64,000 nt of DNA from Amblyomma americanum (taxonomy: Eukaryota; Arthropoda; Arachnida; Ixodida; Ixodidae): positions 185,914,084 to 185,978,083 of the forward strand of contig NC_135497.1 of the NCBI RefSeq assembly GCF_052857255.1. Reading direction: 5' to 3'. The notes beneath the pieces are model-generated. The model was not told where the DNA came from. It was given only the letters and a program-made list of their open reading frames with translations, and ran no database searches. The translations under genes and the position numbers were made by a program. This document shows positions 21,976-34,600 of this stretch, in pieces. The first letter of the stretch is position 1, and the number at the start of each line of letters is the position of its first letter.

Positions 21976-23084
21976 GTGCTAAACTTGACAGCATCCAAGG
22001 CACCATTAGGGCGCACACACTGGACCACCTCCTTTCCGCCACCCTTACCCTCACTTTTATTTATTGGTGCCTCGCACTGTTCATCATTTTGCCGCAATCT
22101 GGAATGTCCAAACTGGAATGGATGTGCAAGCTGGAAAGGAACAAAAGCAACCTTATCATTTGAGTGATTTTCATGCCCGGCTTGCGAGCGATGAGATGGG
22201 ATCGCTGTAACACTACATGCTGCTGCTGGAAAATTGATCTTCGCCACGACTACAGTGCCTTCGAAGCTCTGCATGGTGCACATCTGCCTGTGGTGCATCA
22301 CTTCCTTTTGAGTGCACCAAACTTGCATACTGTTCGGACAGAAGGTTTCAGGAAATTCGCTTCATATTTGCCCTCAGGTTTGTCGCGATTCCTGGATTCT
22401 GTCCAACACAGTTTTCTAAGGCGGGAGCTAAAAGCATTTCATGCTGAAAACTATGTACCATATTTTCTAGACTATAATTCATAATTTCAAACAAGTCACT
22501 GCCATTTTACAGAACACGAGACTTCCTTTGGGATAACGGCATCACCATTGTATTATGTTGAAACTGGAGGGCTCCAGACAAGTTGTGACCACCTGTACTC
22601 TTTAATGTGTATAGAAATGGCATTAGACAAATGCTCGCCTGTTTTTGAGCTGATCCGGACAAAAGCTCACTGAGCCACCAACAAAACCTCACTCCACCGG
22701 GGCTTACATCTACTGTGCGAGTCCCTAACAGCTTACTGTAAAGATATTGGCAGGTTTCAGTGCAGTGAGTTTTTATCTTGGTCAGTTCACAATCGGCAAG
22801 CTGTTGATTGGTGAGCTTTTGTCCGAAATTCAAAGAAAACACATTGCACTGCACACAAGCATCGTTACCATACTGCTTCCATCGAAATGTGGCTGCCACA
22901 GTTGGCATACCATCCCACAACCTCCTGCTCAGCAGATGAACGCCGTAGTCATTGCATTGCTGCAGCATGCGTTATCTCCGTAGGCCTTAGCCATAACAGC
23001 GGTGTGGGCCAGAACGTTGGCACTCTTGAGAATGTGCCATCTGTGGTTTATGGTGTTTATTGTCCCAACACGACACAGGCTATT
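21976..23084. other. Intergenic, contains a strongly degraded SINE
   Basis: A decayed Ruka-like SINE can be followed at about 22562-22690 (ggagggctccaga ... tcactgagccacc) on the minus strand. The open frames at 22164-22484 and 22507-22968 do not resemble proteins. Confidence 0.45.
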
Positions 23085-23270
23085 AGGGATGCCACAGTGG
23101 AGGGCTCCAGATAATTTTGACCACCAGGGACTCTTTAACATGCACGGACATTGCGCAGTACACAGGCTTCTAGCATTTCGCCTCCATCGAATAGTGACCG
23201 CTGCAGTCGGAATCAAACCCGTGTCTTTTGAGTCAGCAACCAAGCACCATAACCACTGAGCCACCGCGGC
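23085..23270 (-). mobile_element. tRNA-derived SINE (Ruka-like)
   Basis: On the minus strand it reads GCCGCGGTGGCTCAGTGGTT at the head, ACGGGTTTGATTCCGACTGC across the B box, then the usual body to 23085. The 3' tail is missing. Confidence 0.78.
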
Positions 23271-25054
23271 TTTTCCATCTGTGGTTGTGTGGCCCCAGTG
23301 GGCCACAATAACAAATTAAAAAAAAAACATTTACTCGGAACAAAAAAAAAGGACTACTTCTACACACAGCTGTATACGGCAAAATCAAAACTAGACAAAT
23401 AATTAGAAGCTTGAAGATGTGAGCATTATCTCGGTAGACAGATTTTTAAAAAATGCAGTGCAATTTGAAACTCCTCTCAGCCCTTGAGGTGTGTCACGGC
23501 ATGAGATCACACGTCTCTCCTATGACAGCTGTGTATTTCTCATGTATCCCTTGTACATATCTGCATCCAGATGGCCATCAGGTGCTGAACGTGTCAAAGC
23601 AGTGGAAGCTGCTGAGAAACCTTTCTTCACAGGCATTCATACAATATGCCGTGGCAAATGAAAAGGTGCTTCAACCAGGCACGTTGGATTGCAAGGCATG
23701 AAACCACAAGAGAAAAGGCCATCAGTGACAAATTTAAGCTTGCACTCAAAACAAAAGAAATATCTTGTTAGGGACGTCAAGATCTTGTTCATATTGTCAT
23801 TCATAATAATGCAGCAGAAAACATAGGTCCTCAATGGACTGCATGCATTTTCGTGCTGTTCATTGTATGAACATAGGTGTAAATATACTGCCAAAGTTTG
23901 GTCCCCAGAAAAACTAATTTGAGTCATCCATATTATTGGGAGTCATCCATATTATTGGACCACACGGCGCTTTGTGGTGTCTCCCCTCGTGTCCGTGTTC
24001 GTCTTGCGCTGTGAATGTTAGCATGAAGTACCAACTCGCCCAGCAACTGATTTTATGTAATAATGAGGCACCGCCCATGTACAAACACACCTCCATGCAT
24101 AATTTGTTAAAAAAAAAACCCTCCGTTGATGAGGCTGCTTATGTGCGCTGCAATCAGGCATCCATTATGTGGCCCATTCTCATGTACTTCAGATAATAAT
24201 AAATACAAAGTTCTAGCAGCCCACGAGATTTACAGTATGCCCCAGATTCTATTAAGACAGAACCTGAAATGCTATAAGGATCAAAGAATAGATTTTATGC
24301 CTCAAGAACAAGAAAACATCATTTGTGCTTTCAAGAGGGGATGTAGCAATTATAACTGTTTTCGTATTTTACGCACAAAATGTAACCAAATTTGGCATGG
24401 ATATATAATTTTTAATGCAGATTTCAAAACTGCAGTTTATTTTAAGCTAGCTGGTATAGTCGAGAGATTACAATTAACACTATCGTAAAGTCATCCCTGG
24501 AGCAATGAATAATTAGAGAAAGTGCAAAAGTTTGTCACCATGTTCACAAAGCCCTGTTCTGTGCAATAAAGCCATTATTAATTTTTTAAATGGCCAGTAC
24601 TCATAGAAATAAAAGTTGAAACTCCAACATGCATATTTACATCAAAATGTGTTTTACGAAAATAACTTTAGAAACTACTGCACATGTACAAAAAGAACCG
24701 AAACCTTTATTGCACACCTCAACGTTTCAGGGTTCATGCACAAAAAAACGATAACAATCAATCATTCTACTGTCATTCATTATAAAATGCCGAAGGGATA
24801 GGATAGCAATCACAAAAAAAAAGTGAAAGCTGTGAAAATTAGCCTTAAAGTTTATTTCAAAGTTTGCCTCATTTATTGCCTCGTAAGCTTTGGCTTTTGG
24901 TCAGAGAAATGCTACATTGCAACCAACAGAAGCTCTGATCTTCTGATGTCTCCTCTTCATGGTGATGCTCCGTCATTGGAAACCAGAGAAATTTGCAAAG
25001 CACAAGAACCATCAGAAGTGTGATTTACTCGCACTTTTCAACGACCACACATAA
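23271..25054. other. Intergenic, no gene
   Basis: No protein-like frame. A 19 bp unit (agtcatccatattattggg) is duplicated in tandem at about 23922-23959. The rest is AT-rich. Confidence 0.45.
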
Positions 25055-25590
25055 AAAAGGGGGGGGGCTCTGAAAGAGGCTCTAATAAAGTTGCAGTATG
25101 CCTGGGATGTTAAAGGACACCGCCGCTTCACAAATATCCTCCAGCAAGAGTGTTTTTAATGCACTTTGTAGAAGTTGAGTTATCTGTAGTCAAAACTCGA
25201 AATTCAGCATTTTCGCGCCCCTTCCCCTCCTCTCGTCACTTTTTGCACGCTCGAAGGTCGGCGCTCCTCAGCCAGCGCCACCTCCGGGGGCGGAGCTTCC
25301 AGACCCGCCGGAGCTATGCGGCTTACTGGCCGCAGCCATGGTAGCTGTCCGACGACCGAAAGAATCTAACTAGTAGCCATCTCCCAACCTGTATACGCAG
25401 GAGTGGTGCGATGGAGCAGGGTATGAGCATGAAAAAGTCGCCGAAAAGGGCTAGCCAACTTTCTAGCTGATTGTGGGTTCTCTGCTGCGCGTAGAAGTGT
25501 ACTATTTGGCTCAGGTGTTCATGACAATACAATGCAGTGATTGAGCAAGTTGATCTGCTCTCCTCAGAAGGTGTGTCAGAGCCCCTTTAA
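25055..25590. mobile_element. TTAA MITE of the AGGGGCTCTGAAA family, copy 1
   Basis: The copy shares its whole length with 49676-50196 and 57306-57810 (for example ctctaataaagttgcagtat, tttttgcacgctcgaaggtc, tggctcaggtgttcatgaca). The left end is altered by a G tract; the right end tcagagccccTTTAA is intact. There is no transposase frame. Confidence 0.75.
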
Positions 25591-26669
25591 GGAGAGACGC
25601 AGGTCTTGAAATGGTAAAAAAATGCAAGAATTTTTATTCTTAAAAAATGGCATATTTGGATTCAATACACTTTAAAGTGCCTACTTACAAAGTTTCAAGG
25701 TCTAATTCGACCTCCAAATACTAAAAAATCTATATATTTGGCGCCTCCAAAGCGCCGAAAATAGTAAATTCGGAGCAAAATGCAGCAGAACTTTGTGCCC
25801 GTCGCTTCCTGCAATCGCATCCCCAATGGCCACCATCTTGGTCTTGTTCGAAAGCGCTTTTCTCTACTTCTCGGGATTGCTCATTATTGTGAGGTCTTCT
25901 CGGAACGTGCACATTCTGCCATTTTCCAAGGCCTCTACAACAACCTCCGAATGACTGGTGCCTGCACTTCAAATGCGATTTTCTCAGCTAAGCATTTTTT
26001 GCAGACATAACTAGCCTTACAGAAGTTTTTGTTACAGTTTTATGGTGCAAATTCAATTATTCTTCTGCAGTTGAATTCACAAAGAACTAAACTATGAAGC
26101 TATGCTATTTTTTACAGCTTAGTTGAATGTGTCAATCTTTGTGAACAATGTGATCTAATTATACTTCTTCGACGTAACTGAACATTTTTACACAATGATT
26201 TACCTAAATAACAATAGCATAGCTCCGCATGGCAGCACTTTGGCTACAGCTTCATTTCACTTGTAACCAAAAATATGGAGGGAAAGTGTCAACAACACAT
26301 AAAAAATTAGCTAATTAGGTTTTCAGTTATTGTCCTATAATATGGGAACTAAATGAGATATACTGAAAATAATCATATCTTTGATAACAGTAAGAAGAAA
26401 TACATACACACACCTAATTTTGGTTTGTTTAATGGGGTTTAACATCCCAAAGCGACTCAGGCTACGAGGGACGCCGTAGTGGAGGGCCTCTAGCATTTCG
26501 CCTCTATCAAAATGCGACCGCCACGGCTGGGATCGAACCCATGTCTTTCAGGTCAACAGCAGTGCTCCATAACCACTTAGCCACCGTAGCGGCTTACATG
26601 CACCTGACTTCATTACAATATCTGTAATAATAATAATTTTCGTTTTGTAAAGCCTGCGTCTCCCGTTAA
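25587..26669. mobile_element. TTAA-flanked element (1083 bp) abutting the previous one
   Basis: The left end TTAAGGAGAGACGCAGG starts at the very TTAA that ends the MITE at 25055-25590. The right end (inverse TTAACGGGAGACGCAGG) finishes at 26669. The inverted repeat is 17 bp with two mismatches. A SINE has inserted at 26421-26593. No transposase is visible. The left end also resembles that of the element at 3439. Confidence 0.6.
26421..26593 (-). mobile_element. tRNA-derived SINE (Ruka-like) with internal deletion
   Basis: The minus strand has the head (gccgctacggtggctaagtg), a good B box (gggttcgatcccagccgtgg) and the intact 3' end (ttaaaccccattaaacaaac). About 70 bp of the body, including the ttaaagaacccc block, is missing at the junction gtggagggc/ctctagcat. 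Confidence 0.8.
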
Positions 26670-27334
26670 TTAAGGAAGCCTTCAATCTATTTTCTGTCGT
26701 GCTCACACACACACAAAAAAAAAGCTTCAATAATATCAGACACATACCACTCGTTTTCATGTCCATACTATTGTTCAACTTGCTGAAATTATGGATCTTT
26801 AAACTTCTGGTCTCACAGAATGACACAATGAAGCTAGCTTCCTTCAGTCTGGTTACTACTCCTTCAAAAGGAAATCGGTAGCACACTGCGTATATGCACT
26901 TGGCCAAATTGTAACTGCAACATGCTCCTTTATCATAAAGGCTGCCAGCACTAACATATTACAAACGTATTGCCATCACTTGCACAAAAATGTAGATATT
27001 TTCCATCACTGCACAATATTCAATGGCAAAAATTTTAGAAAAACCTGCATGTTTTATACACCAACAAATATAGTAGTACTGAAAAGATGTCTACCCTTGC
27101 ATGTATCACCTTTCTGTACCATTGCATGTATCACCTTACACTGATAACGGTATGTGTCCGTTACTACAGCATTTCACAGTTACACCTTACACTGATAACG
27201 GTATGTGTCCGTTACTACAGCATTTCACAGTTAGGTTTTTTTTTTTTTTCTCAGTACCCTACCATGAATTTCTATATTCAGCCAAAAGGCTGCTAAAAAA
27301 AAGAGGAAAATCCCTGAAGCTATAATGAAAAGGG
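26670..27334. other. Intergenic, with a perfect 51 bp tandem duplication
   Basis: Units 27132-27182 and 27183-27233 are identical over 51 bp (starting caccttacactgataacggt). No gene is seen. Confidence 0.6.
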
Positions 27335-27715
27335 TTCAACTTAAGGTCAGGACAAATCAGCAAGCTATGGAAAGGAAAACGATAGGAGTAACGTTAAGAG
27401 ATGGGAAGAAGGCAGAGTGGATCAAAGAATCAGGAATAAACACGTTAATGACATCCTAGTTGAAATCAAGAGGAAGAAATGGGCTTGGGCTGGGCATGTA
27501 ATGCAAAGGCAAGATAACCACTGGTCCTCAAGACTAATGAACTGTATTCCAAGAGAAGGGAAGCGTAGCAGGGGGCAGCAGAAAGTTAAGTAGGCAGAGG
27601 GGATTAAGTCTGCGGGCATAGGGTGACTGGAGCTGGCACAGGACAGGGTTAATTGGAGAGGTATGAGTGAGTGAGGCATTTGCCCTGCAGTGGGTGCAGT
27701 CAAGCTGAAGACGAA
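27335..27715 (+). mobile_element. RTE-type LINE, 3' end, second copy
   Basis: Plus-strand sequence corresponds to the same coding region as the copy at 20094: GCTATGGAAAGGAAAACGAT (AMERKTIG-like), gggcttgggctgggcatgta (WAWAGHVM), and ccaagagaagggaagcgtag (PREGKR). The frame is broken by stops. The end near 27715 is cgtcttcagcttg-like and lacks the gatgatg tail. Confidence 0.78.
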
Positions 27716-28175
27716 AAATACCTAATGAATCTTGTAACTTGTACCAGACATGTCCAAAGCAAGTGAAACATGGCCCTGTTAAAACGGAGGAGAATGTGTG
27801 CATTTTGGTAGCCAGCATAGCGAGTGCCTTAAAATACGTCCATTGTTCGAGATTTTCCAAGTACCACGAAAATCGAACGTCAGCGCTCATTTTCAAATGG
27901 CGAAAGATTAAAACTGACATACTTTTTCGTGCACAATTCAGAGCTTCCTTTCAATGTTCTAGTCCGATTCCTCATCAACGAAGTTTCCGCTAAAGTTTCC
28001 ACTTCTGCGAGATAATTCGCAGGCCCCGTGAATTCAGTTGTAGAGGGATTGAACTGTATACAGTTCGCCAGCCATATAAATTAATCGTTAAACGGTATAA
28101 TAATCTTGCCAAAAACTGTACATGCCGTGAAGCCAATGTGCAAGGACATTCAGAAGGTTGAAAATTATGCTCCGT
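27716..28175 (-). other. 3' flank of RBFA
   Basis: The 3' UTR of RBFA should lie here, but no AATAAA is present on the minus strand within 150 bases of the stop. No other gene is visible. Confidence 0.4.
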
Positions 28176-28613
28176 TCATCGCTCTTGTTCATCCAAGAAT
28201 GAGACATTGGATAAGTCTTCCACCTCCTCATCAATGTCCACCTCGTAGTCCACTTCGGGGTAAGATGCATTCTCTAGTGTATGCTTTTCATCTAGGTTCC
28301 CTTGAACGCCAGACAAGCTTCTCTGTGCCTCCCTCTCTGCCTTGATCTGTAGGCGACTTTTGAGCTTCCGCTGTTGTACGTATTCTGCAAGGCTCAACAT
28401 TCGGGCCTGTGTCTCCTGCAAATTCTCAGTGCCAGGTTTTAGAAAAGTTGGTTCTTCCAAGGGAGTCCTGCCAAGTCCCTTAGTCTTGAGCAGAACTTGC
28501 CTCATAATGGCAGCACGATCCAGTCCATAAATGTCCACCTTCATGTCAGAAGGAACATACGGCCTTGAAGGAACATCTGCTGCACTTGTGCTAACACTCT
28601 CCGTAGCACTTTC
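28176..28613 (-). CDS. RBFA: RBFA exon 6 (C-terminal)
   Basis: The 145 codons and stop begin after CGTTGCAG. The exon holds the KVDIYGLDRAAIMRQVLLKT block, a basic helix with KLKSRLQIKAEREAQ and a C-terminus with many Asp and Glu. Confidence 0.9.
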   Translation of the reverse strand, partial: ESATESVSTSAADVPSRPYVPSDMKVDIYGLDRAAIMRQVLLKTKGLGRTPLEEPTFLKPGTENLQETQARMLSLAEYVQQRKLKSRLQIKAEREAQRSLSGVQGNLDEKHTLENASYPEVDYEVDIDEEVEDLSNVSFLDEQER

Positions 28614-31600
28614 CTGCAACGAGTGAAGAGCATGTCATCTGACACAACCAGCAAAAAATTTTATAAGGGGCAACTCTTTATCAACTGCAGTGTTGTGAGC
28701 ACTGGGGATGCCATACTGTACTATCCAGGATAAAAGTTTGCGGGACAAGAGTTCTAGGAAAAACGTTTTTTGTAGCTCCACCTCACTACCCAGACGCCTG
28801 ATATTGTATGAAGGTATTAAACGCCTAAATGCTCCTTCCTCTGGATGCAATATCAGGTGACTGAGTAGCGTGGTGGAGCTACAATAAACGTTTTTCCTAG
28901 AACTTGCGTCCCGCAAACTTTTGTTCTCAACATTACAAGCCACAAGCAGGGCCCAGAAGCAAAAGCTTAAGCTAAAGTACTTTTTGAAATGGATGATATA
29001 TGGCTAAAATCCAAAGTTTTACAAAGCACATTAAAATGAACGAAGTTAAAAATAACGGCCGATTTGCATCATTAGGACAAATGCGAATTAGGTGTGCTAG
29101 CATTTCAGTTTTCACTTTGGTTCCGGTGTTCAGATAGCAATATTGGGTTAGTGACCACATATGCAGAATTGGTCATTCTCTGTTTCACATTCATAGATCC
29201 CTGGGAGTCACCATACCACTCCTGGTGCAGTGGTGCAGCGGTTAAGTGATGCGCCACTGCTCTGCCATGGCAGGTGCTACCACCAGTGGGGCTTGTAGTA
29301 CACAGGTGCGCGGTCGGAGCGGTGCACAAAATACCACTGACCGTGTGGAGGTGTCTACATAGGACAGAGGGCCACTGTATTAATGAAAGGGCATGGGAGC
29401 ACGAGATATCACTAGAGAACAAGGGTGGGTACAATTTCCCATCTCACTACAAAGAAGTAAAGTGTGAGACGGTGCTAAGTGGCATTAAGATTCTAGGCAG
29501 GAGTCGCGATCAGGTAGCATGTGACACACTGGAGGCTTTTTGATTAAAAAGAAAGCAGCACATGAGTCAATTCTGTGGCTCTTCAAAACAATGAAATTAC
29601 TTTTCTCGAAACCTTTTTTTGATGACATCGTCTCATGAAGAAACCTTTGATTGCTGTCATTAGGTTTGTGGAACCAGAAGAAAATTTTAAAAAAATGGGT
29701 GTTGTTTGCAGTTTCGTTTGGTATTTTGCTGATGCCATTGTTTTCATTGAAATTTTAGTGCTAAAGCACTGCTACACGGGGTAAAACCCAACCAAGAATC
29801 TTGTGGCTTACATGATCTTGATGGTGCTGAAATAAAATAAATATTGCTGTGACTGGGTTTCGAACCTGCGGCGGCGCGAATAGATCAGCTTCGCTGGCCA
29901 CTGCATGAGAGCACTAGGCTATCGCTGCAGCCGATCACACCTCGTGTTAAACTGCAACAAACTCTCGTACTGTGCATTGCACGTCGTCGTCTTCATCAAC
30001 TTCCATCTGCAGCGCGAATAGATCGGATCAGCTTAACTTCGAACAGAGCTTAACCTGAGTCTAATATCGTCGGGCCAGATGTGCTGACGACCCAGCAAAG
30101 CAAAACCATGAGCCAATGAGGCACATCTACTTGGTTTAATAACATTACAACCCTACCACTTTTTTTTTATTTGGTTTCAGCTTTTTAGTATTCTGACTGC
30201 TTTTGCTTCCCTTGTTTCACAATGGTTTTGCTATGAATGCCTGACACTGCTTTTGCTAAGAATTTTCTTCTTTTTGTTAAGACAACAATAGCGGTGCTTT
30301 ATACATAAGCAATTAGAAGGGTAATTCATGGGTTTGCAAGCCTTCATGTTGCCAGCTATGTTCAAAGTGATCATGCGATGTGTCACATGCCTGAGTTTGG
30401 TGTTATAAATATGCCTCTTTTCTGTCAAATAAACAGTTGTTAGTGTGCTCATGTGTTGAGTTCTTTCCTGTGTTGTGTTAGTTGCTCCGCTGCTCTCTTG
30501 CATCATGCACCAACTCATCAAACAATCCATTATTCTGAAGCACGATATGTCTATGCGGTAAGCCAGGCAATGCATGCCCCCCTCGGGGTCCATTGTGAAG
30601 GCTATGCCACACATCCCAGCTTACTCCAACTATAATCCTTTTCAAAAGACCAGACTAACTTGTTTTTGACAAAGTAGACGATGCCCATATAGCATATGCT
30701 GGTGACTGCATCAGCATCCTGCGCACTTTTTTACTGGGTAAGTGTGTTTCTATGGACAAGGGAGGGACTATGAAGTGCATCATATGCTACCTTTCTCTTT
30801 CAAAATATCTGCTAATGGGAGGAACCCCAAAATTAACGACGTTAGTGTAGATGTCCACACAGCAAGGGCGGTAAGAAGAGTAGGAGAGCGGGTAGTGGGG
30901 AGGTGATAGAAGTGCGATGCAGCAGGAAGCGGAGCACCACAACAAAGGACGGCAACAGTGACAGAGGGTAACTGCACTGGAGAGGCGCAACAGAGATGGT
31001 GAATGGTCTGGCAGCTGCTGTGTGGTGCAGCAGAAACGAGCACCGGCTGTAGTGCCATGTGGCAAGGACAACAGGATATACAGAGACTCAACATGGAAGG
31101 TAAGGGTTTACAGCCACAACACAATGCAGTGGGAGATGATGTGGCGCCGCAGCATAATGCAACAGAACACTGCGCTAGCAATGTGGTGTGGAAAAGGGCA
31201 CAGTGCTATGTAGCGCAGCTAACAGCTAAAGCTGGGAATACCGAGGATGAAGTGGCCCTACTTTTGGAATAGCCAGGCCAAGTCTGTTTTCAGTGCAATT
31301 TGAGACATTACTAGATAGCTCTGTATATTTGTTAGTGCTGCTAATAAGGTGTCATCAGATCAAGTTGATAAATTGTCAAACTGTCAATTGTAAATTGTCA
31401 AAATGTCAATAACGCTCAATAGACAAATTTGGACAGAGGTTGAGGTAGCTCAAACAGCAGTGCAGCAACAATCACGAGATCAATATGCCCTACAAGATGT
31501 TTATTTTTAAAAAATTTTCCCTGAACTTCCCCAGAAGCACCTTGAAATAAATCATGGCTACACTGACGCTATAACACACGACTAGTATATAGGAAATAAT

Positions 31601-34600
31601 TCCCAGGCCTACGTCTTCATTGTCACTGGCCATAAGGTCAACCGAAATGCAGTGCACCTCAGAAGTTAACTGCAGGATGTGAATGTTCTGTTTCATCATG
31701 AGGAGCGGCTGAAGATAAAAATGTGATTAGTGGATGCCAGGTGCAGATTCCTGAACCAGTTGTAAATGACAACTTTCACTATGCTCCCTGCAGCAGTGTT
31801 TAATGCAAAAAGCTAGGCAAGTTAGCAGGCTTTGGATAATGCCAGAATAACCACTTGCAAATCAATCCTAAAAAGAAAACCTTTATGGTTTTTTGTCCCC
31901 GAAATAAAGAAGTCACTTCAAGGCACCTGACAACACTTAAATCGTTCCCTACCGTGCCCACTGACCACCGTTTGGCTGCTAACAATAGATGCGAACATCA
32001 ATTTCAAACGTTTATGCACCGTTCTTGAACATGCTGCACCATCTGCCTTGAAGCCAGAAAACTAGTCTAATTTTCTCATTAATGCGAAAGCATCACATGT
32101 TCCATTAGCACAAAAGCCACCATCTGCCGTCTGTTGCCGTCCATGGCATGAAGTTCAGATGATATAATAAGAAGGCCAGTGTATTATGTCATAACATGTA
32201 AGCAAACATGTATAGGTAGTCATTAATGATTAAACATCACATATTATGGCCTATAAAACTCGTGATTTGCAGTCAGTCATGACTCAGTCATTCTGAACTT
32301 TATCATGACTCAGCATTTTACAAGTGATGCAATGTAAGGTGTCTAGGGTTTGCACAAAGTATGTGTAGTCATAGTGATGATGCATGACTCAATCCTTCTG
32401 CAACATAGCATGACTCAGCACTTTATAAGTAGTATAGTCATAACATGTAGTCATAGCCATGATGCATGACTCAACACTTTAATGCTTTCACATTCTCACA
32501 CATAAGCAGTATTGTCTCTGCCAAATTTTTTTCTTTCTTCTGCGTGGCAGTGATTTTTCAACCACTTGTGAAAACAGCAGCATGCCAGCAAAGATAGAAA
32601 CCAAAAACAAATGCACCACCAGCAATAAGACAGTAATTTGTTCAACAATTCAGCTGCCATTACGGCATATGCCTTTCGGGACTCTTACACAACTTCTATT
32701 CTAATGCATACATGATTGCACACTTTGTGTGCATCCATACAAAAGCACTGGTGCATGCTACACCATGATATAAAGACTGCTACTGTTACACCATTCCACC
32801 CAATGACAGAAAGGAAATGACACTTTTCAATGAAGACTTTCTCTGTAAAAGAAGATCCAGAGCTGAGAATGTAGACATTAGTAAAATATAGCAAGCATTT
32901 TTTCTTAAAGAGAAAACACAATGTGTTCAACAACAAGTAGATTATGTATCACTAAGGTGTTGTCACAGGGTGCGGCACACTAACAGTGCCAATATTTCAC
33001 TACAGAATGCCACATGAATAAAAATTAAAAAACTCCATTCTTAATCAGCAATATTAGGCATGATTTTATAATAATAAGCCAACATTTTTTCATCTGCATT
33101 ATACTTTCTTCACACATTTATGTCAGATGTCAGTCCCTCAAACATCTTGCACAAATAGAAAAAAAAAAAAGAAGACAAGTTTGGAATACATCCTAAGAAA
33201 ACTGATTTCTGTGATTTTCAACTCACAAAGTAGTGCCCTATGATTAACGCACATATTATGAAAACATTTTGAAAACTATAAAAGTAAAAAAAATCTATCC
33301 TCTAAGTTTAACGTAGAAAGTATACCATAAGCAACTAACTGTCCACGGTATTAAGATTTTTTGCCACTTCTATTTATTGTAGAGTTCAAATACATGTGGA
33401 GTTATTACACTGGGAATCTGCTATTTTACATTCTCAATCCCATAACCAGGAGCGCAGATTCTTCAACACTGGTCAACAGCTATAAGAAATGCCTGCGCCA
33501 TTTCCAACATCAAAATTTCTCCTTCTTTAGCTCAGAAAAGTCGACAAATATAACCTCAGAATGCCAACTAGAATGCTCTGAAGACATCTTGTTTTAACAC
33601 CGTAATGGTTCAACTTATTTTGACGACAAAGCATTTGCTGTTTAGACTACAATTTTTATATACAAGCTACTAATAAGGCTCATTGTAGGTCCACCACAGG
33701 TATTCACAATGCCTGCTGTGAGGTGCACACCAAATCGTTGGTGCGTCGACAGCGGAGCACTGCACGTGCCAGCCCAGCGTTGCGCATGTGCACGTGCGAA
33801 TGATGTTTACAAAGGGACGACGACAAAGAGCATGGCAAGCACAAGGAACGGAGAGCTGACATGTCAGAAAACCGAGGTGTGAAGGGAGACTGCGCAGTGG
33901 AGGTTGGGTCATTTAAGCGCGGAGGTGGCAGCCGTCGGACGTTGGGTCACTGCTGCTGGGGACCTCCCATGGATCACCAACGCAAGCCTCCTGCGTCCCT
34001 ATCAAGTGTGGAGGTGGGAGCCGATGGATTGAGGGTCCGTGCTGCCAAGAGGCCTTCTCGGATAGCCTGTATTAAGCTTACGGTGTTTCGGGACATCGTC
34101 AACGGGTCCTAGCTACGCTTCTCCTGCTGCTGCAAAGTTCTTGGGGTGGCTGACAGGAGTCCACCAGCGTCTTCCTGTGGTCCTCTCCGCTCCTACCACC
34201 ACCTGGCTCTCTTCTGCCGTTTCCTTCAACGCAACGCCAGCGACATGTCGCAGTTCATCAAGCCACGTCCGTCCTGTCTACAAGGCATCCCCGCTTCACA
34301 TGGGACGCTCAACATCTGATGAACTCTTTCCTTTAACCTGTAGTGTTGTAAGCATGTTGAGTGTGCATTCTTCTTTGTGTTTTTGTTTCTTATTGGCTCT
34401 TTTTCTTTAAATTATAAATACGGCTTCATTTTGTTTTGTCTGACCTGTTCGCTGTCTTGTTGAACCAGCACACGACAGCGTTCCCCTTCGGCAGTCGGGT
34501 ACGCATTATATATTCGCGACACCACCAAAGAAAGGCACTGTGAAAAAATTGTGAATTCTTCTTTCTCAAACCCCCAAGATTTAATCCACTGTACATTTCT

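Larger units (their letters stand above)
28923..32279 (-). other. RBFA intron 5, non-coding with SINE fragments
   Basis: Two tRNA-like SINEs are listed separately (29224 and 29845). The region 30780-31260 is purine-rich and has open frames on both strands that do not resemble any protein. The rest is unassigned. Confidence 0.4.

Noticed and set aside
22164..22968. Open frames of 106 and 153 residues
   Set aside because: One covers a degraded SINE; neither has a recognisable domain or codon pattern.
27534..27920. 128-residue minus-strand frame
   Set aside because: It is the antisense of the RTE tail on the plus strand.
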